Positions 41,523 to 51,588 are shown, counted from the stretch's first letter. The stretch is DNA of 64,000 nucleotides from Bordetella genomosp. 9 (GCF_002119725.1 NZ_CP021109.1:1550001-1614000); one strand, 5' to 3'. The notes: generated by a model from the letters alone, not told the origin. Numbers and translations: made by a program.

Positions 41523-42149
41523 TCAAGCAGGCAGAGAGGGCGCGTATTGTTCCGGCGACAGATACTTGGCGTGGAAGTCGACGATGCGCCGAACCACGAT
41601 CTCGGGGTCGTCCTCCACGATGAACAGCTCCAGGTCGTGGGCGCCGATCATCCCGTTGGTCAACACGGTTTTGGCCAGCCAGTCCACCACGCCATGCCAA
41701 TATTCCTTTCCCATCAGAACGATAGGCGCTGGCGGCACCTTGCCGGTCTGCACCAGGGTCAGCGCCTCGAACAGTTCGTCCAGCGTGCCGAAACCCCCGG
41801 GCAGGGCGACATAGGCGAAGCTGTGCATGAAGAACGTCGCCTTGCGCGAATAGAAATACTCGAACATCAAGCTGATGGTCTGGTATTCGTTGTTGTTGGC
41901 CTCATGGGGCAGCACGATGTTCAAGCCAACGCTGGTGCCGCCGGCATCGTAGGCGCCTTTGTTGGCGGCTTCCATGATGCCCGGGCCGCCGCCCGCGATG
42001 ACCGCGAAGCCTGCCTGGGCGAGGGCGCTGGAAAGCGCTTCGCATTTTTCGTAGTAAGGGGAATCGCGGCTGACACGCGCGCTGCCGAAAATGCTGACGG
42101 CCGGACCGAGGTCGCGCAGCTTCTCAGCCGCTGTCAGTATCTCTGACAT
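41523..42149 (-). CDS. LOG-family protein (TIGR00730, cytokinin riboside 5'-monophosphate phosphoribohydrolase-like)
   Basis: 208 residues from the ATG at 42149. The Rossmann-fold hallmark motifs AGGGPGIMEAANKGA and ALPGGFGTLDELFE are intact. Many such proteins were named lysine decarboxylase; characterised members cleave ribose-5-phosphate from nucleoside monophosphates. An ATG at 42206 would overlap the polA start codon on the other strand, so the inner start with a GGTGAT site is preferred. Confidence 0.88.
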   Translation of the reverse strand: MSEILTAAEKLRDLGPAVSIFGSARVSRDSPYYEKCEALSSALAQAGFAVIAGGGPGIMEAANKGAYDAGGTSVGLNIVLPHEANNNEYQTISLMFEYFYSRKATFFMHSFAYVALPGGFGTLDELFEALTLVQTGKVPPAPIVLMGKEYWHGVVDWLAKTVLTNGMIGAHDLELFIVEDDPEIVVRRIVDFHAKYLSPEQYAPSLPA

Positions 42150-42204
42150 AATCACCGGTATTTGCTTGCCGGCGGGCGTCTCCCTGCCATCTGTTTTTTT
42201 GATC

Positions 42205-44922
42205 ATGAATAAAACCCTGTTGCTGGTTGACGGTTCTAGCTATTTGTACCGCGCCTATCATGCCATGCCCGACTTGCGGAACGCCCAGGGCGAACCCACG
42301 GGAGCGCTGTACGGCGTGATCAATATGCTGCGCAAGCTGAAGCAGGACTATGACGCGCAATATGCGGCATGCATTTTCGATGCCCGTGGCAAAACCTTCC
42401 GTGACGACCTGTATCCCGAGTACAAGTCGCACAGGCCGCCCATGCCGGACGACCTGGCGGCGCAGATCGAGCCGATACACGAAACGGTGCGCGCGCTCGG
42501 ATGGCCCGTTTTCGCCGTCGAAGGCGTGGAAGCCGATGACGTGATCGGCACGCTGGCCCGCATCGCGACGGAACATGGCCTGAAAACGATCGTGTCCACG
42601 GGCGATAAGGATCTGGCGCAGCTGGTGAACGAGCACGTCACGCTGGTCAACACCATGACCAACGAGACGCTGGATCCGGCTGGCGTGGTGCGGAAGTTCG
42701 GCGTGCCGCCCGAACGCATCGTCGATTACCTGATGCTTATCGGCGATACGGTGGACAACGTGCCGGGCGTGGACAAAGTCGGCCCGAAAACCGCCGTCAA
42801 ATGGCTGACGGAATACGGCTCCATCGAAAGGCTGATTGAAGCCGCCGATTCGATCAAAGGGGTGGCCGGCAACAATCTGCGCAACGCCATTCCGAACTTT
42901 CCGCTGACCCGCAAGCTGCTGTCGGTGCGCTGCGACTGCGACCTGAGCGCGGTGGTATCCGGTCCCGAAGGGCTGGTGCCCGCCGAGGAAGACAAGGAAG
43001 CCTTGCTGGCGCTGTACGAACGCTATGGCTTCCGCACCTGGCTGCGCGAAATCAGCGGCGAGAGCGAACGCGTTCCCACGGGCGACTCGCGGGTGGCGCC
43101 CGAGCGCCCCGCGGCGCCCGAGCAGACCGACTACCGGATCATCACCGATTGGGCGGCCTTCGACGATTGGCTGGAAAAGCTGCGCGCCGCGCCCCTGGCC
43201 GCCGTCGATACGGAAACCACGTCGCTTGACGAAATGCAGGCCCGGCTGGTCGGCATTTCGTTCGCGATCGCGCCCGGTGTGGCGGCGTATATCCCGGTCG
43301 CCCACCGGGGACCGGAGGCCGGCCAGCAACTGCCCAAGGACGAAGTCCTGCAGCGCCTGCGCTTCTGGCTCGAAGACCCGGCCGTGCCCAAGCTGCTGCA
43401 TAACGCCAAGTACGACGCGCACGTGCTTGCCAATGAAGGCATACGCCTGGCCGGCGTCGCAGAAGACACCATGCTGCAGGCGTATGTGCTGGAGTCGCAT
43501 CGCGGCGTCAGCCTGGCCGACCTGGCGCAGCGTTGGCTCGGACGCAGCGGCGTCACCTACGAGGAACTGTGCGGCAAGGGCGCCAGCCAAATTTGCTTTG
43601 ACGAAGTCGCGGTGGATCGCGCCGGCCATTACGCCGCCGAGGACGCCGATTTCACCATGCAGATGCACGCCATCCTGCGCCCGCGCGTCAGCGCCAACCC
43701 GGGGCTGGAGCGCATCTACAGGCTGGAACTGCAGGTTTCCGAAGTCCTGACCGATATCGAGCGCACCGGCGTGCGCGTGGATGCCGAAGAACTGGCCCGG
43801 CAAAGCCATGCGCTGGGCCAGGAGATGCTGACCCTGGAGCAGCGGGCCTATGAGCTGGCCGGTCAGCCGTTCAACCTGAATTCGCCCAAGCAATTGGGCG
43901 AAATCCTGTTCGGCCGCATGCAATTGCCGGTGGTCCGCAAAACCGCCAGCGGCGCGCCATCGACCGACGAGGAAGTGCTCAGCAAACTGGCGCAGGATTA
44001 TCCGTTGCCGCAGGTATTGCTGGAATACCGCGGACTTTCGAAGCTCAAGTCCACCTATACGGACAAGCTGCCCCGCATGATCAATCCCGCCACGGGACGC
44101 GTGCATACGCATTACGCGCAGGCGGCCGTGATCACGGGGCGTCTGGCGTCTTCGGAGCCCAATCTGCAGAACATCCCGGTGCGCACGCCCGCGGGCCGGC
44201 GCGTGCGCGAAGCCTTCATCGCGGAGCACGGCGTCCTTATGTCTGCCGATTATTCGCAGATCGAGCTGCGGATCATGGCGCACGTGTCCGACGATGCCAA
44301 TCTGCAGCAGGCCTTCGCCGCCGGCGAGGACATCCACCGCGCAACCGCGGCCGAAGTCTTCGGCGTTCCCCTGGAAGCCGTTGCGGCCGAACAGCGGCGG
44401 GCGGCCAAGGCGATCAATTTCGGGTTGATCTACGGCATGAGCGTGTTTGGCCTGGCGGCGAACCTGGGCATCACCCGCGACGCCGCACAGGCGTACATCG
44501 ACCGCTACTTCGCGCGCTATCCGGGCGTGGCGCAGTACATGGAATCCACGCGCGTCCTGGCGCGCGAGCAGGGCTTCGTCGAAACGGTGTTCGGACGGCG
44601 TCTCTGGCTGCCCGAAATCCGCGGCGGCTCCGGGCCGCGCCGCCAGGCCGCCGAGCGCGCGGCCATCAACGCCCCCATGCAGGGCACCGCGGCCGATCTG
44701 ATCAAGATGGCCATGGTCGCGGTGCATCAATGGATTGCCCGGGAAAAACTGCTGACCCGCATGATCATGCAGGTGCACGATGAACTGGTGCTCGAAGTGC
44801 CCGAAGCCGAGGCCGAACTGGTCAAGGCCGAGCTGCCGGGTTTGATGTGCAACGTGGCGCAGCTTCGGGTGCCGCTGGTCGCGGAAGTCGGCGTGGGCAA
44901 GAACTGGGAGCAGGCGCACTGA
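42205..44922 (+). CDS. polA: DNA polymerase I
   Basis: 905 residues. 5'-3' nuclease domain at 1 to about 290 (LLLVDGSSYLYRAYHAM, STGDKDLAQLV). 3'-5' exonuclease from about 325 with its acidic residues intact: AVDTETTSLDE near 333, LLHNAKYDAHVL, and YAAEDADFTM. The polymerase domain has motif A near 681 (SADYSQIELRIMAH), motif B (RRAAKAINFGLIYGMS) and motif C near 855 (QVHDELVLEVP). Proofreading should therefore be active. It is the main gap-filling and repair polymerase. Its start codon lies next to the divergent LOG gene. Confidence 0.98.
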   Translation: MNKTLLLVDGSSYLYRAYHAMPDLRNAQGEPTGALYGVINMLRKLKQDYDAQYAACIFDARGKTFRDDLYPEYKSHRPPMPDDLAAQIEPIHETVRALGWPVFAVEGVEADDVIGTLARIATEHGLKTIVSTGDKDLAQLVNEHVTLVNTMTNETLDPAGVVRKFGVPPERIVDYLMLIGDTVDNVPGVDKVGPKTAVKWLTEYGSIERLIEAADSIKGVAGNNLRNAIPNFPLTRKLLSVRCDCDLSAVVSGPEGLVPAEEDKEALLALYERYGFRTWLREISGESERVPTGDSRVAPERPAAPEQTDYRIITDWAAFDDWLEKLRAAPLAAVDTETTSLDEMQARLVGISFAIAPGVAAYIPVAHRGPEAGQQLPKDEVLQRLRFWLEDPAVPKLLHNAKYDAHVLANEGIRLAGVAEDTMLQAYVLESHRGVSLADLAQRWLGRSGVTYEELCGKGASQICFDEVAVDRAGHYAAEDADFTMQMHAILRPRVSANPGLERIYRLELQVSEVLTDIERTGVRVDAEELARQSHALGQEMLTLEQRAYELAGQPFNLNSPKQLGEILFGRMQLPVVRKTASGAPSTDEEVLSKLAQDYPLPQVLLEYRGLSKLKSTYTDKLPRMINPATGRVHTHYAQAAVITGRLASSEPNLQNIPVRTPAGRRVREAFIAEHGVLMSADYSQIELRIMAHVSDDANLQQAFAAGEDIHRATAAEVFGVPLEAVAAEQRRAAKAINFGLIYGMSVFGLAANLGITRDAAQAYIDRYFARYPGVAQYMESTRVLAREQGFVETVFGRRLWLPEIRGGSGPRRQAAERAAINAPMQGTAADLIKMAMVAVHQWIAREKLLTRMIMQVHDELVLEVPEAEAELVKAELPGLMCNVAQLRVPLVAEVGVGKNWEQAH

Positions 44923-45001
44923 TATATCGCCCGCGCCGGGGTCGCCCCGGATCGGCACGCGCGGTGCTACGCCGCCGGTACCTCAACCAAGGTCCACGGC
45001 G

Positions 45002-45973
45002 ATGGCGAACCAGTCTCCCTTTACCGTTGTTCTCACCGGCGCATCCAGCGGCATAGGACGGGCGACCGCGCTCGCATTCGCCCGCGAGGGCGCAAGCCTG
45101 GTGCTGGCCGCCCGGGATCGCGACGCGCTGGAAAGCGTCGCGCAATCCTGCCAACGCGCCGGCGCATCGGCGCTGGCGGTGCCCACCGACGTGACGGAAC
45201 CCGATCAGATGCTTGCGCTGGCGGACAGCGCAATCGAAACCTTCGGCGGCATCGACGTCTGGATCAATAACGTCGGGACGGGGGCGGTGGGCCGTTTCGA
45301 CGAGGTTCCCCTCAAGGCACACCGCCGTGTGATCGAAGCCAACCTGCTGGGCCATCTGTACGGCAGCCACGTGGCCCTGCGGCATTTCCGCCAACGTGGG
45401 CGCGGCGTGCTGATCAATATGGTTTCCGTCGGCGGGTGGGCGGCCACGCCCTATGCGGCCTCGTACGCCGCCAGCAAGTTCGCCCTGCGCGGTTTCTCCG
45501 AATCGCTGCGGGCGGAACTTTCCGATATGCCGGGTATCGCGGTGTGCGAGGTCTATCCGACCTTCGTCGATACGCCGGGACTCACGCACGCCGCCAACTA
45601 CTCCGGACGAAGATTGCGGCCGACGTTGCCCATGCTTGACCCGCGCGACGTTGCCGCCGCGCTGGTCGCGCTGGCTCGCCGCCCCCGTCCCTCGACAATG
45701 CTCGGCAGCGTGGCCTGGCCGGCACGGCTGGCGCACATGGTGACGCCGGACCTTTCGGCGCGCGTCGCGCGGCGCCTGATGGACGCCGGATTCCGGCGCG
45801 CTCACCCCGCGGCCATGACGGATGGCAACCTGTTCGCGCCTTCGACCGGCCACCGCATCGACGGCGGCCTGCCGCCGCAGGGACGCCGGCTGGAAACGCT
45901 TCTGAAATGGGGCATGGCCGCAATGGCCGGGTTCGCGCTATGGCGCGCCGTCTCGCGCGGCGATGGCCGCTGA
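45002..45973 (+). CDS. SDR-family oxidoreductase
   Basis: 323 residues. Cofactor motif TGASSGIGRATALAF, the NNVG variant of the NNAG motif, Ser in NMVSVGGW, and catalytic YAASKFAL (Tyr-x3-Lys). The Arg in AARDRD after the second strand suggests NADPH. A C-terminal extension of about 80 residues ends in a hydrophobic helix (KWGMAAMAGFALWRAV), which may tether it to the membrane. The substrate is not deducible. Confidence 0.88.
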   Translation: MANQSPFTVVLTGASSGIGRATALAFAREGASLVLAARDRDALESVAQSCQRAGASALAVPTDVTEPDQMLALADSAIETFGGIDVWINNVGTGAVGRFDEVPLKAHRRVIEANLLGHLYGSHVALRHFRQRGRGVLINMVSVGGWAATPYAASYAASKFALRGFSESLRAELSDMPGIAVCEVYPTFVDTPGLTHAANYSGRRLRPTLPMLDPRDVAAALVALARRPRPSTMLGSVAWPARLAHMVTPDLSARVARRLMDAGFRRAHPAAMTDGNLFAPSTGHRIDGGLPPQGRRLETLLKWGMAAMAGFALWRAVSRGDGR

Positions 45974-46126
45974 GCGGCCCGTGGACGGGCTCGCCAGCCA
46001 AGCTTAAGCCAATGCGGGGCATAATCGGCTGAACGGCGTCGATGAAAGGCGCCGGATGAACGGCGCCCCAGCCGCGCGCGGACCGGCGCCTTTCGCCCAT
46101 GCACCAACCAGCCAGAGGATACCGCC

Positions 46127-46918
46127 ATGAGTTTTTCTCCCGCCGCAGGCAACGTCCAGAGCACGGCCATCCACACCAGCCCTGAGGGTCTGACGCACGG
46201 TCTGATCGATCTGCCAGTCAAGGACGGCACCGTCCCGGCCTACTACGCCACGCCGGAAGGCAAAACCAACGTGCCCATCGTTTGCGTGGTGCAGGAGATC
46301 TTCGGCATACACGAACACATCCAGGACATCTGCCGCAGGCTTGCCAAGGAGGGCTATTTCGCCATCGCGGTGAACCTGTACGAGCGCCAGGGCGACGCGT
46401 CCACCTACACGGATATCCCGACGCTGATCCAGGACATCGTTTCCAAGGTTCCCGACGAACAGGTCATGGCCGATCTGGACGCCAGCGTGGCCTGGGCCGC
46501 GCAGCACGGCGGCGATGACAGCCGCGTGGGAGTGACGGGCTTCTGCTGGGGCGGCCGCATCACGTGGATGTACACCGCGTACAGCCCCAAGGTAAAAGCC
46601 GGCGTCGCCTGGTACGGCAAGCTCACCCAGGGCCACGGCCCCCTGATCAAGCGCAACGCCGTCGACATCGCGCAGGAACTCCACGGCCCCGTCCTGGGCC
46701 TGTACGGCGGCCAGGACCATAGCATCCCCCTGGCCGACGTGGACCTGATGAAACAGCGCCTGGCCGCCGGCAACGCGCACGCCAAGGCATCCCGCATCGA
46801 CGTCTACCCCGACTCCGGCCACGCCTTCCTGGCCGACTATCGTCCCAGCTACAACGAAAAGGACGCCAAGGACGCCTGGTCCAAAATGCTCGCCTGGTTC
46901 GCCCAGTACCTGAAATAA
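46127..46918 (+). CDS. Dienelactone hydrolase-family protein
   Basis: 263 residues with an AGAGGA site. It has the alpha/beta-hydrolase nucleophile motif GVTGFCWGGR with Cys in place of Ser, an acidic LYGGQDHSIP, and the catalytic His in YPDSGHAFLADY. Such enzymes open dienelactones in aromatic catabolism, but many paralogues have other, often unknown ester substrates. No other aromatic-pathway genes lie nearby. Confidence 0.88.
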   Translation: MSFSPAAGNVQSTAIHTSPEGLTHGLIDLPVKDGTVPAYYATPEGKTNVPIVCVVQEIFGIHEHIQDICRRLAKEGYFAIAVNLYERQGDASTYTDIPTLIQDIVSKVPDEQVMADLDASVAWAAQHGGDDSRVGVTGFCWGGRITWMYTAYSPKVKAGVAWYGKLTQGHGPLIKRNAVDIAQELHGPVLGLYGGQDHSIPLADVDLMKQRLAAGNAHAKASRIDVYPDSGHAFLADYRPSYNEKDAKDAWSKMLAWFAQYLK

Positions 46919-46930
46919 AACGAAAACGCG

Positions 46931-46961
46931 CCGCGCTTGAGGGAAAGCGCGTCACCCCCAG
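46931..46961. repeat. Remnant of the palindromic intergenic repeat
   Basis: CGCTTGAGGGAAAGCGCGTCA shares the core of the 75-bp repeat that follows, but lacks its left half and has lost bases. Confidence 0.5.
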
Positions 46962-47000
46962 GGTTGCCACTACGCTGCACAAGAAGCAGGGCAGCCGGGG

Positions 47001-47074
47001 CGCCGCGGATCCGGCTTTGCCGGTCCGCAGGCGCGCCCCCTTGAGGGGGAAGCGCGTCAGCGCTTCGGGGGTGG
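47001..47074. repeat. 75-bp palindromic repeat, copy 1
   Basis: The element has three nested palindromes: CCGGCTTTGCCGG, CCCCCTTGAGGGGG and AGCGCGTCAGCGCT, ending in TCGGGGGTGG. It lies between the ends of convergent genes. Full copies recur at 50501 and 50637, and a shorter copy follows directly. Confidence 0.85.
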
Positions 47075-47085
47075 GCCCTTCCCCT

Positions 47086-47149
47086 CGGCTTTGCCGGTCC
47101 GCAAGGCGCGCCCCCTTGAGGGGGAAGCGCGTCAGCGCTTCGGGGGTGG
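47086..47149. repeat. 75-bp palindromic repeat, copy 2 (left end shortened)
   Basis: Same order of CGGCTTTGCCGG, CCCCCTTGAGGGGG and AGCGCGTCAGCGCT as the copy before it, but without the leading CGCCGCGGAT. It ends three bases before the stop codon of the Na/Pi transporter gene. Confidence 0.83.
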
Positions 47150-47151
47150 TC

Positions 47152-48816
47152 TCAATTAGCGCTTTCCCGCAGCCTGCTCGGCAGCAGCTCGCCTTCTTTT
47201 GCGAGTACCGGATATGCAGCCGCCCCGACAAGGTAGGAATTGACGCCTTTCACATCGCGCAAGATATCCAGGTAAAGCTGGCCGACTTCCGCCGCTTCGA
47301 TGTGACCGGACTTGATCTTGTCCAGGTGCGCTTCGGACGCCTGTGCTTCCAGTGCGCGGAACCGTTCTTTTTCTCCGGCGAGGGCGCGCGCCTGGCGCAG
47401 GTCGGCATTGACGAACAGCGCCGCCGATCGGCGTTCGTTGCTCAGCAGGTGCCCCAGCGATTCATCCAGCTGCGCGCGCTGATCCGGCGCCAGGGTCCAT
47501 CCCTGCTTGCGCAAACGCGCGGCGTGAGAAAGCAGCCCGCTGTAGACGATGTCCGCCGCATGGCCGATATTGCTGGTGAAGGCCAGGATCTGTTCCATGC
47601 GCTGCGTGTCCTCGCTGGTCATGTTTTCCCGATCCAGCGTGGCCAGGTAGAGCGTGATCGCGGTTTCCAGTTTGTCGACCGCCGTGTCGAGCTGCTTGGC
47701 CTGGGCCATGCGATGGCGGTTGTCGCGCTTGAATCCGGCGCGCGCCACCAGCAAAAGCGTCTGCAGCATATCGGCCATGCGCAGCGCTTCGCGCGATGCA
47801 TTGCCCAGTGCGACGGCAGGCACGTCGTGCGCGGACTCGTCCAGGTACTGCGGCCGCGCGGGATCGTCCGGGTCCACCCGTTTCGGCAGCCAGCGCGTCA
47901 GCAGGGCGGCGTAGGGCGCGAGCGCCGGCAGGAACACGATCGCGATCACCGTGTTGAACAGCGTATGGAAATTGGCCACCGCGCGTGATGGATCGTCCGC
48001 GCCCAGCGCGTGCATCCAGGTGTCCACCCACGGCAGCACCGCCAGGCCCAGCACGACGCCGGCCGCGCGCGTCAGGAGATTTCCCAGCGGCAGGCGGCGT
48101 GCCGCGGGATCGTCGCCGGTCACGCCCTCCAGCATCGGATTGATCGCGGTGCCCAGGTTCGCGCCCAGCACCATGGCATACGCGGCCTCCGGCGGCACCA
48201 ATTGGTGAGTCGCCATCGACATGATCAGCACCACCATCGCGACGCTGGAATGGGCTGCCCACGTCAGCACCGCCGCCACCGCCATCGCGGCGAATGGCTG
48301 AGTCGCCAAAGCCTGCAGCACGATGCGCAGCAAAGGCGCATTCTGGAAGGGGATGAACAGGTCGACCAGGGAGTGCAGCGACATCAGCAGCAGGCCCAGA
48401 CCGATGAACACGCGCCCGAGATCGCGCGTGCGGCCCGGCGGATAGCGGCGGAACATCCACACGCCGCACAGGATCAGGACGGGCGCCAGGGCCGTGAGGT
48501 CGAAGGACAGCAGCTGCACGATGAGCGTCGTGCCGACGTTTGCGCCGAGCATGGCGGACAAGGCCGGCACCAGGCCGACCACTCCGCCAGCGGCGAAGCC
48601 GGTGATCATGAGCCCGGTTGCCGTACTGCTTTGCAGCGCGGCCGTGATCCCCAGACCGGCGGCAAAGGCGCGCAGCCGTGTCCCAAGCGCCCGCCCGAGC
48701 GCGGCCCCGAGGGCGGCGCCGAACGCGCGTTGAACGCCGGTCTGCACCATATGGACGCCCCAGAGCAGCAACGCGACATAGCCAGCGAAGTCGAGCAGGG
48801 TGAGGAGTCCGGACAT
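47152..48816 (-). CDS. Na/Pi cotransporter-family protein with PhoU-like domain
   Basis: 554 residues from the ATG at 48816. The membrane half has the inverted Na/Pi-cotransporter repeats with QSSTATGLMITGFA and the second copy around WAAHSSVAMVVLIMSMA, plus LGANVGTT and LGANLGTAINP. From about residue 345 a soluble helical PhoU-like domain follows (ALRMADMLQTLLLV, FTSNIGHAADIVYSGLL). Members move phosphate with sodium, or regulate its flux. Convergent with the dienelactone hydrolase gene across the repeat block. Confidence 0.88.
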   Translation of the reverse strand: MSGLLTLLDFAGYVALLLWGVHMVQTGVQRAFGAALGAALGRALGTRLRAFAAGLGITAALQSSTATGLMITGFAAGGVVGLVPALSAMLGANVGTTLIVQLLSFDLTALAPVLILCGVWMFRRYPPGRTRDLGRVFIGLGLLLMSLHSLVDLFIPFQNAPLLRIVLQALATQPFAAMAVAAVLTWAAHSSVAMVVLIMSMATHQLVPPEAAYAMVLGANLGTAINPMLEGVTGDDPAARRLPLGNLLTRAAGVVLGLAVLPWVDTWMHALGADDPSRAVANFHTLFNTVIAIVFLPALAPYAALLTRWLPKRVDPDDPARPQYLDESAHDVPAVALGNASREALRMADMLQTLLLVARAGFKRDNRHRMAQAKQLDTAVDKLETAITLYLATLDRENMTSEDTQRMEQILAFTSNIGHAADIVYSGLLSHAARLRKQGWTLAPDQRAQLDESLGHLLSNERRSAALFVNADLRQARALAGEKERFRALEAQASEAHLDKIKSGHIEAAEVGQLYLDILRDVKGVNSYLVGAAAYPVLAKEGELLPSRLRESAN

Positions 48817-49053
48817 GGGTCTTGCGCCTGTTGCGAAACGATCGAAAAGAGGGGGCTGCCGGCCGCCTTTTGCGGCAGTCCCCAATGATCGCACGGTTCC
48901 GTCCCCCGGAACGCACAATCGTTGAAAACGTTCTCATTCGTTCCGCCGCCGCGTTGCCTGCGCATGGATGGCTCGGGCGATGCTGCGCGGGCTATCATAA
49001 CGAGCGGCCGGCACGCGGGGTGCCCGGAAATGCGCAACGTTCGTGGAGCCATC

Positions 49054-50445
49054 GTGGCGGTTTCAGTTTTCGATTTATTCAAGATCGGCATCGGTCCTTC
49101 CAGCTCCCACACCGTTGGTCCCATGCGCGCCGCCTTGCTGTTCGCCCAGGGCTTGCAGCGGGACGGGCTGTTGCCCAGGGTCGCCAGCGTGCGCGCCGAG
49201 CTATACGGTTCGCTCGGCGCCACCGGCAAGGGTCACGGCACCGACAAGGGCGTCATGCTCGGGCTGATGGGCGAGGCGCCCGATACGGTCGACCCCTCCG
49301 CGATCGCCGGCATGCTGCAAGCGGTGCGCGCAAGCCGCGTCCTGCCGCTGCTCGGCCAGCACCGCGTGCCCTTCATCGAAAAGGAACATCTGCTGTTCTA
49401 CCGGCGCGAGGCGATGGCCGAGCATCCCAATGGCATGAAGTTCCACGCGTTCGACGCCGACGGCGCGTCGCTGCGCGAATCGCGCTATCTGTCAGTGGGC
49501 GGCGGGTTCGTCGTCACGGCGGGCGCGTCGAACACACAGGTGATCGCGGCGCACGACCAGTTGCCTTTCCCTTTCCGCACCGGCCGCGAGCTGCTCGAAA
49601 TGGCCGCCGACTCCGGCTTGAGCGTGGCGGGGCTGATGATGCGCAACGAGCAGGTCTGGCGCACCGAAGACGAAGTCCGGGCCGGTCTGGACCGCATCTG
49701 GGAAGTCATGCAGCAGTGCGTCGCGCGCGGTTGCGGCCAGGACAATCCGGACGCCGACGGCGAACTGCCGGGTCCGTTGCGCGTGCGGCGCCGGGCGCCG
49801 GAGCTTTACCGCAGCCTGACGCAGCGCGCGGAACGCACCTTGTCCGATCCCCTGTCGGTCATGGACTGGGTCAATCTCTACGCGATCGCGGTGAACGAGG
49901 AAAACGCCGCTGGCGGCCGTGTGGTTACCGCTCCCACCAACGGCGCGGCGGGCATCATCCCCGCCGTGCTGCACTACTACGATCGCTTCGTGCCCGGCGC
50001 CAGCCGGGCCGGAATCCACGACTTCCTGCTCACCGCGGCCGCCATTGGTCTGCTGTACAAGTTCAATGCCTCGATCTCCGGCGCGGAGGTCGGCTGTCAG
50101 GGCGAAGTCGGCGTCGCCTGCTCGATGGCGGCCGGCGGCCTTGCCGCCGTGCTGGGCGGCACGGTGTCGCAAGTCGAGAATGCCGCGGAAATCGGCATGG
50201 AGCACAACCTGGGACTCACCTGCGACCCGGTCGGCGGTCTGGTGCAGATACCCTGTATCGAGCGCAACGCGATGGCGTCGATCAAGGCTGTCAACGCCGC
50301 CCGCATGGCCCTGCGCGGGGACGGACACCACTACGTGTCGCTGGACTCCGTCATCAAGACGATGCGGGAAACCGGCGCCGACATGAAAACCAAATACAAG
50401 GAAACCGCCCGCGGCGGCCTGGCCGTCAACATCGTCGAGTGCTGA
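49054..50445 (+). CDS. sdaA: L-serine ammonia-lyase, iron-sulfur type
   Basis: 463 residues from the GTG at 49054, which has GGAG at good spacing; an ATG at 49030 is an alternative. The start [22 protein letters not shown] is canonical. The iron-sulfur Cys residues are in [23 protein letters not shown] and [10 protein letters not shown]. It deaminates L-serine to pyruvate and ammonia with a [4Fe-4S] cluster. The single-chain layout joins the alpha and beta domains. Divergent from the Na/Pi gene. Confidence 0.96.
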   Translation: MAVSVFDLFKIGIGPSSSHTVGPMRAALLFAQGLQRDGLLPRVASVRAELYGSLGATGKGHGTDKGVMLGLMGEAPDTVDPSAIAGMLQAVRASRVLPLLGQHRVPFIEKEHLLFYRREAMAEHPNGMKFHAFDADGASLRESRYLSVGGGFVVTAGASNTQVIAAHDQLPFPFRTGRELLEMAADSGLSVAGLMMRNEQVWRTEDEVRAGLDRIWEVMQQCVARGCGQDNPDADGELPGPLRVRRRAPELYRSLTQRAERTLSDPLSVMDWVNLYAIAVNEENAAGGRVVTAPTNGAAGIIPAVLHYYDRFVPGASRAGIHDFLLTAAAIGLLYKFNASISGAEVGCQGEVGVACSMAAGGLAAVLGGTVSQVENAAEIGMEHNLGLTCDPVGGLVQIPCIERNAMASIKAVNAARMALRGDGHHYVSLDSVIKTMRETGADMKTKYKETARGGLAVNIVEC

Positions 50446-50500
50446 CGCCCAAAGAACGAGAACGCCAGCCGCCAGAAAGATGGTGCCGCCAGCCCCAGGA

Positions 50501-50575
50501 CGCCGCGGATCCGGCTCCGCCGGTCCGCCAGCGTCGCCCCCTCGAGGGGGAAGCGCGACAGCGCTTCGGGGGTGG
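50501..50575. repeat. 75-bp palindromic repeat, copy 3
   Basis: CGCCGCGGATCCGGCTCCGC, then CCGG, CCCCCTCGAGGGGG and AGCGCGACAGCGCT, ending in TCGGGGGTGG. It differs from copy 4 at only a few positions. The base change TTGA to TCGA within the central palindrome keeps its symmetry. Confidence 0.85.
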
Positions 50576-50636
50576 ACTTCCCCCTCCGGTCCGCCAGCGC
50601 CGCTCCCAATAAACCACGGTGCCCCACGATCGGGGA

Positions 50637-50711
50637 CGCCGCGGATCCGGCTCCGCCGGTCCGCCAGCGTCGCCCCCTTGAGGGGGAAGCGCGATAGCGC
50701 TTCGGGGGTGG
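50637..50711. repeat. 75-bp palindromic repeat, copy 4
   Basis: Same orientation and sequence as the preceding copy, with AGCGCGATAGCGCT in the third palindrome. A partial segment (CCGGTCCGCCAGCGCCGCTCC) lies between the two copies. It ends five bases before the htpX stop codon. Confidence 0.85.
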
Positions 50712-50715
50712 ACCT

Positions 50716-51588
50716 CTACCCCCGCTGCAACGCGGCGATGCGGGACTGGATCGGCGGGTGCGAGGCGAACAGCGCGCTGATGGCGCCGCCGCCGGCGATG
50801 CCGGACGCCTCGAAGGACTTCGGCAGCGGACCCGATTCCAGCCCGCCCAGGCGCGCCAGCGCGCGGATCATGGGATCGCGCGAACCCAGCAGGTGCGCCG
50901 ACCCGGCGTCGGCGCGGTATTCCCGCTGGCGGGAGAACCAGGCAACGATGATGGACGCGACGATCCCGAACAGGATTTCGCAGACGATCACAGTGATGTA
51001 GTAGCCAGGCCCGATGCCGCGTTCGCTGCGGAACACGGCCTTGTCGATGAAATAGCCCACGACGCGCGCCAGGAAAACGACGAAGGTGTTGACCACGCCC
51101 TGGATCAGCGTCAGCGTGACCATGTCGCCGTTGGCGATGTGCGCAACTTCATGGCCCAGGACGGCCGTCACTTCTTCTTCCGTCATGCTTTCCAGCAAGC
51201 CCGTGCTGACGGCCACCAGCGCATCGTTCTTGAATGCGCCTGTGGCGAATGCGTTGGGGGGGCCTTCGTAAATCGCCACTTCCGGCCGGCCAATGCCGGC
51301 GCGGTCGGCAAGCTGGTGCACCGTGTCGAGCAGCCAGGCCTCCTGCTGGGTGCGCGGCGCATTGGGGGCGATCACCTGCGCCCCCGTGCTCCACTTGGCC
51401 ATGGACTTGCTCATGAGCAGCGAAATGATGGCGCCGGTAAAGCCGACGACCACGGAAAAGACCAGCAACTGGCTGACGTTCAGCCCGTTCATGGTCAGAT
51501 AACGGTCGATCCCCAGAATGCGCAGCGTGGCCGACAGCACGAGCATGACGGCCAGGTTGGTGAGCACGAACAAAACAATGCGTTTCAT
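50716..51588 (-). CDS. htpX: Membrane zinc protease HtpX
   Basis: 290 residues from the ATG at 51588. Two N-terminal membrane segments, the zinc motif [11 protein letters not shown] (HExxH), two further membrane segments, and the third ligand region [12 protein letters not shown]. HtpX degrades misfolded inner-membrane proteins together with FtsH. It converges with sdaA across two repeat copies and is divergent from the DMT transporter gene. Confidence 0.96.
   Translation of the reverse strand: MKRIVLFVLTNLAVMLVLSATLRILGIDRYLTMNGLNVSQLLVFSVVVGFTGAIISLLMSKSMAKWSTGAQVIAPNAPRTQQEAWLLDTVHQLADRAGIGRPEVAIYEGPPNAFATGAFKNDALVAVSTGLLESMTEEEVTAVLGHEVAHIANGDMVTLTLIQGVVNTFVVFLARVVGYFIDKAVFRSERGIGPGYYITVIVCEILFGIVASIIVAWFSRQREYRADAGSAHLLGSRDPMIRALARLGGLESGPLPKSFEASGIAGGGAISALFASHPPIQSRIAALQRG

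Noticed and set aside
42124..44958. 944-codon open frame on the minus strand across polA
   Set aside because: It mirrors polA exactly. Its composition (His, Gln, Arg and Gly-rich) is that of an antisense frame in GC-rich DNA, and polA is complete on the other strand.
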